Assembly: GCF_000317475.1 (NCBI RefSeq)
Contig: NC_019729.1
Location: forward strand, 7,413,445 to 7,477,444
Reading direction: 5' to 3'
DNA from: Oscillatoria nigro-viridis PCC 7112
GTDB lineage: Bacteria; Cyanobacteriota; Cyanobacteriia; Cyanobacteriales; Microcoleaceae
Length of the DNA stretch: 64,000 bases
Shown here: positions 26,596 through 36,291 of the stretch, piece by piece
Numbering within the stretch: position 1 is the first letter of the stretch
Layout: the number at the start of each line of letters is the position of its first letter
Made by a program: the position numbers and the translations under genes
Notes under the pieces: model-generated
Databases searched by the model: none
What the model was told of the DNA's origin: nothing
What the model saw: only the letters and a program-made list of their open reading frames with translations

Positions 26596-27789
26596 CTACA
26601 CAAAATTAGCCGGATCTTGATCTCGCCGATGCTTCAACAGAATCGGAGAACCTTGGCCATCACCCACCAAAGCCGCCGTTTCCTCCAACGCTTCCCTCAG
26701 CCGCTTGGCCGCGTAAATCGACATATCGCGGGGCACATTCACCCGATCGCGCAAATACCGCAAAGCCGCATCAGAACCAGCCGGCGGCGTACAAACTTCG
26801 CCAGTCATCATCAAAGTTAAAGCACAACGCAAAGCCTCATCGAATAACTTGTCATCAGCAGGATTGACTCGAATGATGTTGCGGTGGTGCTTAATGACGC
26901 GGTGAAGTGCTTCAGCGCGTGAGGTTTCCGGTTCTGGATACATCACATCCGGCAGTCCAGCCCAAGGCCCATTATCCACGCGGGCTTTATTGAGTAGCAT
27001 CTGAGGTTCGCCGTTTTCATAACACCCGCCCATCTGAGGCGGTAAATCGTGGACGTGGGTGTGAAAATCGCTCTGAGTGCCTCGATAGGTAGGGCGGGTT
27101 TCCATCGCCGCAAACCAGTCAGCAAAGCGCGGGTTTTCTTCCCGCATCGAGTAGCCTTTGTAATAGTAAAGACTGGCATTCATGCGTTCGACGTAGGGCG
27201 TAAAGATGACATCCGCAGTGCCAAATTCATCGAGGAAATAAGGCCCCGGAGTGCTGGCGAGAGCCTTTTCTACCTGGGCGACGACGCTGATAAATTGGTT
27301 GCGGTTGTGCTGTTCTGCTTTGGCTGAACTTGCTGGGTAGCACAGCCAGGTACACCAGGCCCTAAACAGCAGTCGCTCTAACCGCCGCAGGGGTATTACT
27401 GCCGGGTTTTCCATGCCCAAACCCAAGGGGCCGTAGACTCGTTCGAGGGCGATTAAGATGTCATCGCTTTCGGTGATGATGCGGCCGTCTAGTTCGATCG
27501 CCGGTAGCATTCCCGATGGCACTTTGCGCTTGTACCAACTTTCTTTTTCCCCATAGCAGAACATGGTGACTTTTTCAATGCGGTAGGGGATTTGTTTTTC
27601 TTCCAACCACAACCAGATTTTTTGGCAGTAGGGACACCAGGCGTGGTTGTCGCGGTACAGGGTGACTCGGACATCGGATTCGGTTTTACCAAACAGGCGC
27701 AAGCGGGCTTGGGCGTTGGTTGGCCCGTTGACGCGATCGACTTCAAAGTCTGTGAGGGCTTCTAATTCTGTCCAGCTTAGGGGGGTCAT
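26596..27789 (-). CDS. Glutathione S-transferase family protein
   Basis: A 397-residue soluble protein. Residues about 41-120 are a thioredoxin-fold GST N-terminal domain with a glutaredoxin-like Cys52-Pro-Tyr-Cys55 site and the cis-Pro segment [14 protein letters not shown], then ITESDDI. Residues about 130-250 form the helical GST C-terminal domain ([19 protein letters not shown]). An extra C-terminal region (about 270-397) is atypical in length for GSTs but familiar in a cyanobacterial/plastid group. The CxxC site suggests thiol-disulfide or deglutathionylation chemistry more than conjugation. No partner genes are adjacent. A TTTAGATTTTAGATT repeat lies just upstream of the start. Confidence 0.85.
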   Translation of the reverse strand: MTPLSWTELEALTDFEVDRVNGPTNAQARLRLFGKTESDVRVTLYRDNHAWCPYCQKIWLWLEEKQIPYRIEKVTMFCYGEKESWYKRKVPSGMLPAIELDGRIITESDDILIALERVYGPLGLGMENPAVIPLRRLERLLFRAWCTWLCYPASSAKAEQHNRNQFISVVAQVEKALASTPGPYFLDEFGTADVIFTPYVERMNASLYYYKGYSMREENPRFADWFAAMETRPTYRGTQSDFHTHVHDLPPQMGGCYENGEPQMLLNKARVDNGPWAGLPDVMYPEPETSRAEALHRVIKHHRNIIRVNPADDKLFDEALRCALTLMMTGEVCTPPAGSDAALRYLRDRVNVPRDMSIYAAKRLREALEETAALVGDGQGSPILLKHRRDQDPANFV

Positions 27790-27878
27790 GCGATTTTAGA
27801 TTTTAGATTTTAGATTGGAGAATTGAAGACAGCGACTGCTTCGTGGCAATAATAGAACTTACGCACCAACTCAATCTG

Positions 27879-27903
27879 TAAGGTGCGCTTTGCGCGCACC
27901 TTA
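27879..27903. repeat. Palindrome TAAGGTGCGC...GCGCACCTTA
   Basis: TAAGGTGCGC at 27879-27888 pairs with GCGCACCTTA at 27894-27903 around a 5-nt loop. It lies between two minus-strand genes without a T-tract. It resembles the GGTGCG hairpins at 1916 and 7817, so it is treated as a dispersed palindrome. Confidence 0.65.
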
Positions 27904-28017
27904 CCCCTACCTATAGTGCATTCAACTATTTTTTGGTCTTAGTCCTGAATCAGATGGTTAGTTCTCAGTTAAAAAAGGCTTTGAGGACTGAAGTCCTCAC
28001 TACAAAATTAACTACAA

Positions 28018-28986
28018 TTAAGGCGACATTTGGGGAGGGGGTGGGGTGTCTTGAATTTTATCCAGCGCTGCTTTCATTTCAGGAGTGGCTAGCAACTTTT
28101 GGGTATCTGCAATTAAACGATCGCCCCACAGGTTTTCTTTGAGATATTCTACGGTAGCATAGCGTTTGTCGAGTTTCAGAGCTGCTTCTCCCATCGCTAA
28201 GCCTTTTGCTTTGTCACCTTTGGTGTAGAATGCTACTGCTAGAGCTAGCATTGATTCGGCTGCTTTGTTGTCGATCCCGATCGCCTGTTCCCAGCGTTTG
28301 ATGGCGCTATCAACATCCCCGATTTCGTATTTAACTAATCCGATATTGTTAATAGCAGGCCACAGGTTTTTTTCTAAAGCAAAGGCTTTTTCGTATTGGG
28401 CGATCGCCTGATCGAACCGCTTCAGCTTATAAAAAGCATTGCCTAAATCAAATAATGCACCTGGAGTGTCTGGTTTGAGTTTTAATCCTGCTTGCAAATA
28501 TTCAATTGCTTTCTCGTAGTTCGCTTTCCGAAAGTAAGCTTCTCCCAAGACAAATTTAATTGATGGATTTTCTGGTGACAGAGATTGAGCTTGCCCCAAA
28601 GCTTCAATGCCTTTGTCCAACTGCTCGACTTGAAGGTACAAGCTGCCTAACAAAGTCCAAGTTTGAGCATTCTTGGGGGCTAACTGTGTGGCGAGTTCGG
28701 CTCTGGGGACGGCGAGTTGGTACTGCTGGAGTCTGGCTAACTGAACGGCTTCTTCTGAAAGGCTCAAGGCAGTTTGTTCGAGTTGGGCGGAGTCGATTTG
28801 CAGGGTGTAAGGCAGGAGTGCCTGACAGGCAGCCGGATCGGGCATTGCCCCCAAACCGAGTGCGAGTAGCAGAGATATTAAAGGAATGCGATTAGGCACT
28901 GTACAGCCCCAGAAAAAAATATAAAGGTTTCTCGATCGCCTATAATAACTCATATTTTTGAGTTTTGATATTGCTTCTTGACTCAC
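28018..28986 (-). CDS. Exported or lumenal TPR protein
   Basis: A protein of up to 322 residues. The ATG at 28986 gives a long basic N-terminus before a hydrophobic segment (IPLISLLLALGLGAMPDPAACQA). An in-frame GTG at 28899 would make this a clean signal peptide and a 293-residue product, and I favour it. Five to six TPR units follow (for example TWTLLGSLYLQVEQLDKGIEAL, then NPSIKFVLGEAYFRKANYEKAI), with a C-terminal extension ending PPPPQMSP. TPR proteins of this kind serve as assembly factors at cyanobacterial membranes; no specific partner is indicated. Confidence 0.85.
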   Translation of the reverse strand: MSQEAISKLKNMSYYRRSRNLYIFFWGCTVPNRIPLISLLLALGLGAMPDPAACQALLPYTLQIDSAQLEQTALSLSEEAVQLARLQQYQLAVPRAELATQLAPKNAQTWTLLGSLYLQVEQLDKGIEALGQAQSLSPENPSIKFVLGEAYFRKANYEKAIEYLQAGLKLKPDTPGALFDLGNAFYKLKRFDQAIAQYEKAFALEKNLWPAINNIGLVKYEIGDVDSAIKRWEQAIGIDNKAAESMLALAVAFYTKGDKAKGLAMGEAALKLDKRYATVEYLKENLWGDRLIADTQKLLATPEMKAALDKIQDTPPPPQMSP

Positions 28987-29257
28987 AACTCTTCGGGGTT
29001 TTCATTTAAATACTTCTGAAATTATGTTTACACTCAGGATAGCCGTTTTTCTTCACTGTTTTATAGACGACTGAGAACTTCACTACAAACAGGCACAATT
29101 ATGAGTTACTATAAAGTTTAATTAGTTAATAAATAACGCTTAGCGGTTGACAGTTAAGTAGTTACCAAATTGTGTTTTTACTCAGAAATAATAGTTGATT
29201 TTTACTGGCTTATAAACGAGTTAATTCCTCACTATAAATCTGGTAAATTGTTCATTT

Positions 29258-32200
29258 TCAGGAACTTGAGTGAGTTAATAAAGTCTGTTGAATTTTGTCT
29301 AATAATTGTGCTGCTGATAAGGAAGAAGGCAAAATTTTGGCAGATACTTCTTGCAGTAGAAAGTCGATCGCCTCGGATTCCGAATTGACAGCCGATCGAT
29401 AATCCCAGACTAAAATTGGCAGTTTTACTGCCATTTGGCGCAAGTTCGACAGCGCCTGCAACATAGCAGGGGATTCTGAGGGGGCATCTCGCAAGCACAG
29501 CAAAACTAAGTCAACGCTTTGATATTGCAACTGCTGCAAAACTTCTGTCCAGCTCTGAGCGATCGACCCTCGAAATCCGGCGGTGTGGATGTAGTGAATC
29601 AAAGCTTGAAAGTTGGGAGTAGAAAACTGGGAATTGGGGAGGGGAATCTCGGCCGCGGTCGATCGATCGCCATGTTCCAATTCTTCCGTCGGGTTCCCCC
29701 CAGAAGTTCGCTGCAAATCGGGTAAAGTCGAAATGTCGGCAAATAAAATGCTGGGCTTCCAACTCATGCCCGCAGCAACTTGAATCACTTGCCACAAAGC
29801 ACTTGGCATTAACTCGGTAGGTGAAGTTTCACTGTCGTCGGGACTGCTAGTGGCTAAACAGGGAAATACCGACAATCCTTTGACTTGATTTGCCAGTTGC
29901 GTAGTTGGATGGTCTAAAGTCACCAAAGGGAGAGAACCCAAATTTCGAGACCGACTTAACTGTTCGATAAAAGCTAAGGGGTTTTGCAGTTGACTTGTAC
30001 CGTCTAAGACGATCGCGTCGGGCCGCCAAATTCTGGCCACGAGTTCTGCTTGGCCGAGGTCGTCTGCTTCTAAAACCCGGCAGTAGTTGGGGTTGAGCAG
30101 TAAAGCGGAACCTTGAGACGAACTGTTTTGCGGGCTGAGCCACAACACGGTTAAAGAACTCCTTACTTTGGCGCTACTAGAATTACTGTGGTCGATCAAG
30201 TCTGCCAGCAGCCGCCGCAAAGCGGGTTCTTCCACCGGCAAGCTCAAAAAGCCTTCGGCTCTGTTGACACTGGCCCGTTCTTTTTCGCCTCTGGTGGCCG
30301 TGACGATCGCCGGAATCGATCGGGTATCCGGGTCGCTCTTGAGCAGCGTCAGCACGTCCCAACCCGACAGCAGGGGCAGCAGCGGGTTGAGGAAAATCGC
30401 TTCTGGACTGAACCTGCGGGCTTTTTCCACCGCTTCGGTGCCGGAACGGGCGACTATTACTTGGTAGCCCAAACCTGAGAGGACGTTGGTTAAGTCTTCG
30501 ATATATTTGGGAACTGCTTCGACTATTAATACTAAACGAGAGCGAGAATTGGCCGTCAGAGTCTGATATTGGGGTTTTAATAATTCTTCCTCGTCGGCTC
30601 CAGATGCCGGGACTTCTTCGCTGTTTCCCGGAGGATTTGGCGGCAGCAGCAGGGTAAATTGAGAGCCTTGGTTTTCGGAGGAAATAAACGAAACGTCGCC
30701 GCCGTGGAGCCGAGCTAGGCGTTGAGTAAGTACCAGTCCCAGTCCGGTTCCTTGAAAGCGCCTGGTGAGGGGGCTTTCTAGCTGTTGGAATTTCTGAAAG
30801 ATCAGGTGCTGTTTGTCGGCGGGGATGCCGATGCCAGTGTCCCAGACTGTGAATGCGATCCAGCCTTCCCAAACATTTACTTTTAATCCGATTTTGCCGC
30901 CGAGTTCGGTGAATTTTAGGGCATTGGAAAGGAGGTTAACCAGCATTTGCCGCAGCCGCAGTTCGTCGGCAATTAATTGGCTCAGTCCCGGTTCTATTTC
31001 GAGTGTAAATTCTATTTGGGCCGAGGGTTCTGCGTTTGCTGTACCGTCGGTTTTGCTCTGGGTGGGAGGGTTTTTTTCTTCTTGCTGTTGCAGTTGTTTT
31101 GCTTGTTCAAAGGCTCTTTGGCAGGTTGATGCTATTTCGACTGCTTCGGGAATTAGTTCTAGCTGCCCGGTTTCCATCCGGGTCAAGTCTAAAATGTCGT
31201 TCACTATTGTCATCAAATGCCGCCCGCTTTTATGGATTAGTTTGGCGTAGCGTGTTTGGCGGTCGTTGAGTTCTCCGATCAATTTATCTTTGAGGAGGCT
31301 GGACAAACCGAGGACGGCGGTGAGCGGGGTTTTTAGTTCGTGGCTGATGCAGGATAAAAATTCGTCTTTGAGTCGGTTGAGGTGGATTAAATCTGCGTTT
31401 TTCGCTGCTAGTTCTTTGGCAACTAAATGTTCTTCGGTGACATCTTGTCCCATTACTAAAATTAGCTGCTCTGAGAGCGGTTGTTTGACAAATTGCCAGA
31501 TCCGTTCTTGGCCTTTTTGTACGGGGCAGTCGCAAATATAGGTATCTGGTTTGCCGGCTGTGGGGCACCAAGCTGGAGCGGTTAAGGTTGAGGGGGAGGC
31601 GGCGGCGTAGAGGGGCAGCGGGCAACTGGTGGCTGCGGTTGAATCGCGCGCGGCCAAGCTATCCCGCAGGGAATCGCCCGATCTACTTGCTCCTACTAGG
31701 CTCCTGCATTCTTTGGCGATCGCCTCTAACTGCACGCTCTTGTATTTGCTTGTTAAATGGCTGGGTTTGCGGGGCGAGTGTTTGCCCAAATTTGCTGCTG
31801 GTTCTGGAACTGGTTCTGGGCCGGCTCCCAGCAAAATCCGCCACGCTGCGTTTTGGCTGACTATTTGTGCGGTAGGGGTTTGCAATCTCAGGGGCAGGGG
31901 CAGTTTTTCCAACAGTTGGACTAGGGAGTTCAGGTTTTCCGAAGGTTTCAATCCTGCTTCTAGAAAGCGCACTTGAGCGTCTAGGGCCGTGGCGATGGCT
32001 TCGGAAACCGGTTTTAATTCGATTTCTTTGACGGCTGTTGCCGGCTCTGTGAGGCTGCAGAGCGAGCTGCTGTTAAGTGCGGCGAATTGCAGCAGGCTCA
32101 GGCTGTCGAGCATTCCTAAAAATTGACCGCTGGCATCTGTGAGGGCGATCGGGTTGTTGGATGAAATGCCGGCGGTTTCGCGGTTTGACCGGGCTGGGGC

Positions 32201-32512
32201 GTTCAGTTCCTCTGTTTGCAGGTACTGCCAGAATTCGCTGACGCTCATCGCGCCGGGTAATGCCCTGACTGGTTCGATCGCGATCTGGCTTTCTGACAAA
32301 GGTTGCTGCCCGTCGTTTGTGCGATCGGCTCCCCAAGCCCAAAGGCTGCGGAGGTAAACTAATCCCAGGGGCTGTAGCTGTTCGTTGACTATTGCGACTC
32401 GATCGCAGTTGCAGGATTTGAAAATTGACTGCAGCGATTCTAGCGCACCCGTTTGGAGGCACAGCGGCACTGGCTCGATAAAATTTTTGAGACTGGGGGT
32501 GGTGAGTGGCAT
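29258..32512 (-). CDS. Hybrid histidine kinase with CBS-like input and degenerate receivers, divergent from kaiABC
   Basis: A 1084-residue cytosolic protein. Residues 10-150 form a CBS-pair-like region (CDRVAIVNEQLQPLGLV, ... IALTDASGQFLGML). A PAS-like segment at about 200-360 includes a low-complexity insert. HisKA has His391 (ISHELKTPL). The ATPase has the N-box LLSNALKFTE and the G-boxes DTGIGIP and GTGLGL. Three receiver-like domains follow. The first reads LVLIVEAVPKY and AIFLNPLLPLLSG, with Asn where the phosphorylated Asp should be. The second retains AIVLDG but lacks the acidic pair. The third has neither. They are probably protein-interaction modules. It is 396 bp from kaiA, transcribed the other way, so a clock connection is possible but inferred from position only. 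Confidence 0.85.
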   Translation of the reverse strand: MPLTTPSLKNFIEPVPLCLQTGALESLQSIFKSCNCDRVAIVNEQLQPLGLVYLRSLWAWGADRTNDGQQPLSESQIAIEPVRALPGAMSVSEFWQYLQTEELNAPARSNRETAGISSNNPIALTDASGQFLGMLDSLSLLQFAALNSSSLCSLTEPATAVKEIELKPVSEAIATALDAQVRFLEAGLKPSENLNSLVQLLEKLPLPLRLQTPTAQIVSQNAAWRILLGAGPEPVPEPAANLGKHSPRKPSHLTSKYKSVQLEAIAKECRSLVGASRSGDSLRDSLAARDSTAATSCPLPLYAAASPSTLTAPAWCPTAGKPDTYICDCPVQKGQERIWQFVKQPLSEQLILVMGQDVTEEHLVAKELAAKNADLIHLNRLKDEFLSCISHELKTPLTAVLGLSSLLKDKLIGELNDRQTRYAKLIHKSGRHLMTIVNDILDLTRMETGQLELIPEAVEIASTCQRAFEQAKQLQQQEEKNPPTQSKTDGTANAEPSAQIEFTLEIEPGLSQLIADELRLRQMLVNLLSNALKFTELGGKIGLKVNVWEGWIAFTVWDTGIGIPADKQHLIFQKFQQLESPLTRRFQGTGLGLVLTQRLARLHGGDVSFISSENQGSQFTLLLPPNPPGNSEEVPASGADEEELLKPQYQTLTANSRSRLVLIVEAVPKYIEDLTNVLSGLGYQVIVARSGTEAVEKARRFSPEAIFLNPLLPLLSGWDVLTLLKSDPDTRSIPAIVTATRGEKERASVNRAEGFLSLPVEEPALRRLLADLIDHSNSSSAKVRSSLTVLWLSPQNSSSQGSALLLNPNYCRVLEADDLGQAELVARIWRPDAIVLDGTSQLQNPLAFIEQLSRSRNLGSLPLVTLDHPTTQLANQVKGLSVFPCLATSSPDDSETSPTELMPSALWQVIQVAAGMSWKPSILFADISTLPDLQRTSGGNPTEELEHGDRSTAAEIPLPNSQFSTPNFQALIHYIHTAGFRGSIAQSWTEVLQQLQYQSVDLVLLCLRDAPSESPAMLQALSNLRQMAVKLPILVWDYRSAVNSESEAIDFLLQEVSAKILPSSLSAAQLLDKIQQTLLTHSSS

Positions 32513-32908
32513 AACAAACCTGGGAGTCTGCTCGCGAGAGCAGTAATATTTTTGATGCTCAATGTAGCTGCGGATTTCTCTATCTTATTTGTTTTATATC
32601 AGTTCGCTATCAGGCTCGGTATCTGCGCCGAGACCGGGGAGTTCGATGCCTACGCCTGATTTGAGGCGACTAGCAATTATTTTAAGGCTTAAGCTTAATT
32701 GCAGAAATCACGCTCAGGGTGCTTGACACAAAAACCACAGAGTAAAATTTGATTATTGCTGTGCTAGAAGATCGTCACTTATTTTGCGGTTAAGATTGGT
32801 TAAAATAAATGTTGAGATGATTGTTAAAATGTTAAGTTTTTTGTAAAGGAGATATCAACTCTGAGCGATCCAGCACTTTCAGGCAACTTAGGTGGTGCAC
32901 CTACAGCT
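32513..32908. promoter_or_regulatory. Divergent promoter region between the hybrid kinase and kaiA
   Basis: The 396-bp region has a TTGACA box at 32723-32728 with TAAAAT at 32743-32748, a 14-bp spacing that is short for a sigma-70 promoter. A perfect Shine-Dalgarno AAAGGAG lies at 32845-32851. The last 57 bp before the kaiA TTG are open in frame, with a CTG at 32861 spaced 9 bases from the Shine-Dalgarno. No known clock-output motif was identified. Confidence 0.4.
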
Positions 32909-33844
32909 TTGCTTCCTCAACTGTCTATCGGTATTTTTGTCCGCTCCGAGGAAATCGCAGCCTCTGCGATCGAGCTTTTGAGAGGCGAACGCTATGCTTT
33001 AACGCACATTAAGTCGGCAGTGGAGCTTTTGGGGTTCCTTAAACACAATTATCACCTTGATTGTTTGGTTTTGGAGGTGGATGGGGATCTGCGATCGCTT
33101 CTGGGCAAGCTGCAAGAACGATCGATCTTTTTGCCTGCTGTAATATTTTCGCCTCACGCGCACGTAGATGGCCGGCCCGAAGCACCATATTCAGATGGTT
33201 GTGAGGCCGCAGCCAGTACCGCCAACCAGAGTCAAGACGAAAGCTGTGCTTTTTTTTATCACGCTGCTGAGGTGCAACTGGCAATCGCTCGATCGAGCGA
33301 AATAGCTGCCGGTATCGATCGGGCGATCGCACAATTTCTGAAACTTTCAACTCCGGTTCCTGTCAATTACCAATCCGTAACGGTCGATGCGACAGCCCAA
33401 TTGACTGCTCAAAGTTTGCTCAGCCGACAGCAGCGGCGACTGGCGGAAAAATTACGGGAGCGATTAGGATACTTAGGTGTGTATTATAAAAGAAATTCCC
33501 AGATTTTTTTGAGAAATCTGTCGGGATCGGAGAAGCAAAAGTTTTTGGAGCAACTCAAGTCAAGCTATCGCGACATCGTTTTGAATTATTTTTCTCAAGA
33601 TGCTGCGGTCAACAATCAAATAGATGAATTTGTGAATTTGGCTTTTTTTGCTGACGTTCCCGTGACTCAAATTGTAGAAATTCACATGGAATTGATGGAC
33701 GAGTTTGCTAAACAGCTAAAATTAGAAGGGCGCAACGAGGAAATATTGCTTGATTACCGTTTGACTCTGATTGACGCGATCGCTCATATGTGCGAGATGT
33801 ATCGGCGATCGATTCCGAAAGAGACCTCTCAAGGTAGAATGTAG
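32909..33844 (+). CDS. kaiA: Circadian clock protein KaiA
   Basis: A 311-residue full-length KaiA, the activator of KaiC autophosphorylation. Residues 1-140 are the pseudo-receiver domain (QLSIGIFVRSEE, LDCLVLEVDGD, lacking a phospho-acceptor). Residues about 175-305 are the KaiC-binding dimer domain, with GYLGVYYKRN, FVNLAFFADVPVT, EIHMELMDEFAKQL and LLDYRLTLIDAIAHMCEMYRR. The TTG start is chosen because MLPQLSIGIF lines up with the known KaiA N-terminus. However, the only strong Shine-Dalgarno (32845-32851) is 57 bases upstream, next to an in-frame CTG, so an N-terminal extension is possible. kaiB follows after 182 bp. Confidence 0.95.
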   Translation: MLPQLSIGIFVRSEEIAASAIELLRGERYALTHIKSAVELLGFLKHNYHLDCLVLEVDGDLRSLLGKLQERSIFLPAVIFSPHAHVDGRPEAPYSDGCEAAASTANQSQDESCAFFYHAAEVQLAIARSSEIAAGIDRAIAQFLKLSTPVPVNYQSVTVDATAQLTAQSLLSRQQRRLAEKLRERLGYLGVYYKRNSQIFLRNLSGSEKQKFLEQLKSSYRDIVLNYFSQDAAVNNQIDEFVNLAFFADVPVTQIVEIHMELMDEFAKQLKLEGRNEEILLDYRLTLIDAIAHMCEMYRRSIPKETSQGRM

Positions 33845-34026
33845 AAGGGATTCGGCATAATTTAAGAAAGAAAAGGTAGAAGGTAGAATCTAACAAAAAA
33901 GAAAGGAGCAGACAAACGGCCGCGCGAGGCTGAAATTATTATAAAATAACAAAGAACAGCGGATTTAAGACAAATAACAACTACAACTAACATCTGACAA
34001 CTAATACTCAACATTTAAAAAAGTTC

Positions 34027-34341
34027 ATGAGTCCTCTGAAGAAAACCTACGTTCTGAAGCTATACGTTGCGGGGAATACTCCCAACTCAGTGCGAGCTTT
34101 AAAAACCCTAAAGGACATCCTAGAACAAGAATTTCAAGGCGTCTACGCGCTGAAAGTCATAGATGTTCTCAAAAATCCTCAGCTAGCAGAAGAGGACAAA
34201 ATATTGGCAACCCCGACGCTGGCCAAAATCCTGCCGCCGCCGGTGCGAAAAATTATTGGCGATTTGTCCGATCGTGAGAAAGTTCTGATAGGATTAGATT
34301 TGCTCTATGAAGAACTTCGCGAAGAAGACCTGAATTCATAA
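34027..34341 (+). CDS. kaiB: Circadian clock protein KaiB
   Basis: A 104-residue thioredoxin-like, fold-switching clock protein. It opposes KaiA and binds the KaiC CI ring at night. The sequence is canonical: [43 protein letters not shown] and [13 protein letters not shown], then [12 protein letters not shown]. The acidic C-terminus ([10 protein letters not shown]) is typical. The ATG is preceded by AAAAAGTTC, not a strong Shine-Dalgarno. It is 182 bp after kaiA and about 320 bp before kaiC; the second gap is unusually large for a kaiBC operon and contains repeats. Confidence 0.97.
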   Translation: MSPLKKTYVLKLYVAGNTPNSVRALKTLKDILEQEFQGVYALKVIDVLKNPQLAEEDKILATPTLAKILPPPVRKIIGDLSDREKVLIGLDLLYEELREEDLNS

Positions 34342-34664
34342 GATAATCAGGTGAGAGTCAGTCGATTTTAGATTTGAGACTTCGGTTTGGCGTGACACGT
34401 TCGGCGAGCGCGAGCGTCAAACGATTTTAGATTTTAGATTTACTCAACAGATGAATCTGGGAGGTTAAACAAAAGTCTAAAATTTTTATCTTTCCACGAC
34501 AAGAGTACGTGGCACGGTATCAGTTTTTGGGCGGGGTCATTAGTCAGCAGTCAGCAGTCATTAGTTATTGAGCAAGAGCCAAAACTAAAAGCTGGGTACA
34601 AAGACTCATGATCGGCGGTTAATGAGTGACAACTAAAGAATACTGAGAGTTGACAAAAATCGAC
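34342..34664. other. kaiB-kaiC intergenic region with short repeats
   Basis: The 323-bp gap contains GATTTTAGATTTTAGATT strings near 34362 and 34424 and the tandem GTCATTAGTCAGCAGTCAGC at about 34537-34556. There is also a GCGAGCGCGAGCG run near 34404. No gene is seen. Either kaiC has its own promoter here or a long untranslated spacer joins the two genes. Confidence 0.6.
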
Positions 34665-36227
34665 ATGAATGAAATTAGTCAAACGGTTAAACGACAAGGA
34701 TTGGTAACGGCAGGAGTTGAAAAAATTCGCACGATGATTGAGGGTTTCGATGACATCAGTCACGGCGGAATGCCACTCGGCAGAACCACCCTAGTCAGCG
34801 GCACGTCAGGAACCGGAAAAACTTTATTTGCGGTACAATTTCTCTATAACGGAATTACCCATTTTGACGAACCTGGAGTTTTCGTAACTTTTGAAGAATC
34901 TCCGACAGATATTATTAAAAATGCTTGCAGTTTCGGTTGGGATCTGGCACAGTTAATCGAGGAAGGCAAGCTATTTATTTTGGACGCTTCCCCCGATCCG
35001 GAAGGTCAAGATATCGTAGGAAATTTTGATTTATCAGCCTTAATTGAGCGAATCCAGTACGCCATTCGCAAGTACAAAGCCAAGCGGGTTTCAATAGATT
35101 CTGTTACCGCCGTATTTCAGCAGTACGACGCTGCATCGGTGGTGCGCCGAGAAATTTTTCGCTTAGTTGCGCGCCTCAAACAAGTCGGAGCAACTACAGT
35201 TATGACGACGGAACGGGTGGAAGAATACGGCCCCGTGGCGCGGTTTGGGGTGGAAGAGTTTGTGTCGGATAATGTGGTGATTGTTCGCAACGTATTGGAA
35301 GGAGAACGCCGCCGCCGCACCATCGAAATTTTGAAGTTGCGCGGTACAACTCACATGAAGGGCGAATATCCTTTTACTATGACTAATGACGGAATTAATA
35401 TTTTCCCATTGGGGGCGATGCGATTAACTCAAAAGTCTTCCAACGTGCGGGTTTCTTCCGGCGATAAAACTCTCGACGAGATGTGCGGTGGCGGTTTCTT
35501 CAAAGACTCAATTATTTTGGCTACGGGTGCAACGGGAACAGGCAAAACGCTATTGGTGAGCAAGTTCTTGCAGAATGCTTGTATGAACGGCAATCGGGCG
35601 CTGCTTTTTGCCTATGAAGAGTCGCGGGCCCAGTTGTTCCGCAATGCTTATTCTTGGGGTATTGATTTTGAGGAAATGGAAGAGAAAGGACTGCTGAAGC
35701 TGTTGTGCACTTACCCAGAATCGGCGGGTTTGGAAGACCACTTGCAGAGTATTAAATCAGAAATTGCTGAGTTCAAACCTTCTCGAATTGCTATAGACTC
35801 GCTGTCGGCGTTAGCTAGGGGTGTCAGCAATAATGCTTTCAGGCAATTTGTGATTGGAGTGACAGGTTTTGCGAAGCAGGAAGAAATAACCGGCTTTTTC
35901 ACGAATACAAGCGACCATTTTATGGGTTCTCATTCGATTACGGACTCTCATATTTCTACGATTACTGACACGATTATCATGCTGCAGTATGTAGAGATTC
36001 GAGGAGAAATGTCGCGGGCAATTAATGTGTTTAAGATGCGCGGTTCGTGGCACGACAAAGGAATTCGAGAATACACGATTACTGAAAGAGGGCCCCAAAT
36101 TAAAGATTCGTTCAGTGGTTACGAACGGATTATCAGCGGTTCTCCTAGTCGGATTACGATTAATGAGAAGAGTGAGCTATCGCGGATTCTCCAGGGTGTG
36201 CAAGGTCAAGACGATGAGGATATTTGA
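34665..36227 (+). CDS. kaiC: Circadian clock protein KaiC
   Basis: A 520-residue double-RecA ATPase/autokinase forming the hexameric clock core. CI: Walker A GTSGTGKT near 50 and catalytic Glu pair in FEESP. CII: Walker A GATGTGKT near 288 and FAYEESR. The autophosphorylation segment ITDSHISTITDT keeps the Thr, Ser and Thr corresponding to Thr426, Ser431 and Thr432 of the Synechococcus protein. The C-terminal A-loop region (SPSRITINEKSELSRILQGVQ) is present for KaiA binding. ATG 34665 is preferred; a TTG at 34650 would add MTKID. A clear terminator follows. All residues needed for a working oscillator are conserved. Confidence 0.97.
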   Translation: MNEISQTVKRQGLVTAGVEKIRTMIEGFDDISHGGMPLGRTTLVSGTSGTGKTLFAVQFLYNGITHFDEPGVFVTFEESPTDIIKNACSFGWDLAQLIEEGKLFILDASPDPEGQDIVGNFDLSALIERIQYAIRKYKAKRVSIDSVTAVFQQYDAASVVRREIFRLVARLKQVGATTVMTTERVEEYGPVARFGVEEFVSDNVVIVRNVLEGERRRRTIEILKLRGTTHMKGEYPFTMTNDGINIFPLGAMRLTQKSSNVRVSSGDKTLDEMCGGGFFKDSIILATGATGTGKTLLVSKFLQNACMNGNRALLFAYEESRAQLFRNAYSWGIDFEEMEEKGLLKLLCTYPESAGLEDHLQSIKSEIAEFKPSRIAIDSLSALARGVSNNAFRQFVIGVTGFAKQEEITGFFTNTSDHFMGSHSITDSHISTITDTIIMLQYVEIRGEMSRAINVFKMRGSWHDKGIREYTITERGPQIKDSFSGYERIISGSPSRITINEKSELSRILQGVQGQDDEDI

Positions 36228-36260
36228 GAGTTAGCAGTGATTGGTCGTTGTTAAAAGTAG

Positions 36261-36291
36261 GTTGGGTTGAGCTAGGAAACCCAACTTTTTT
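36261..36291 (+). terminator. Rho-independent terminator after kaiC
   Basis: GTTGGGTT at 36261-36268 pairs with AACCCAAC at 36278-36285 around a 9-nt loop, followed at once by six T residues (36286-36291). It lies 33 bp after the kaiC stop and should end the kai transcript. Confidence 0.85.

Noticed and set aside
30183-30872. 229-codon Arg/Pro-rich frame within the hybrid kinase gene, and a similar 113-codon frame at 31284-31625
   Set aside because: They lie in an alternative frame of a well-supported kinase gene and have composition typical of frame shadows.
32723-32748. TTGACA/TAAAAT as a definite kaiA promoter
   Set aside because: The 14-bp spacing is too short to call with confidence; it is mentioned only within the regulatory region.
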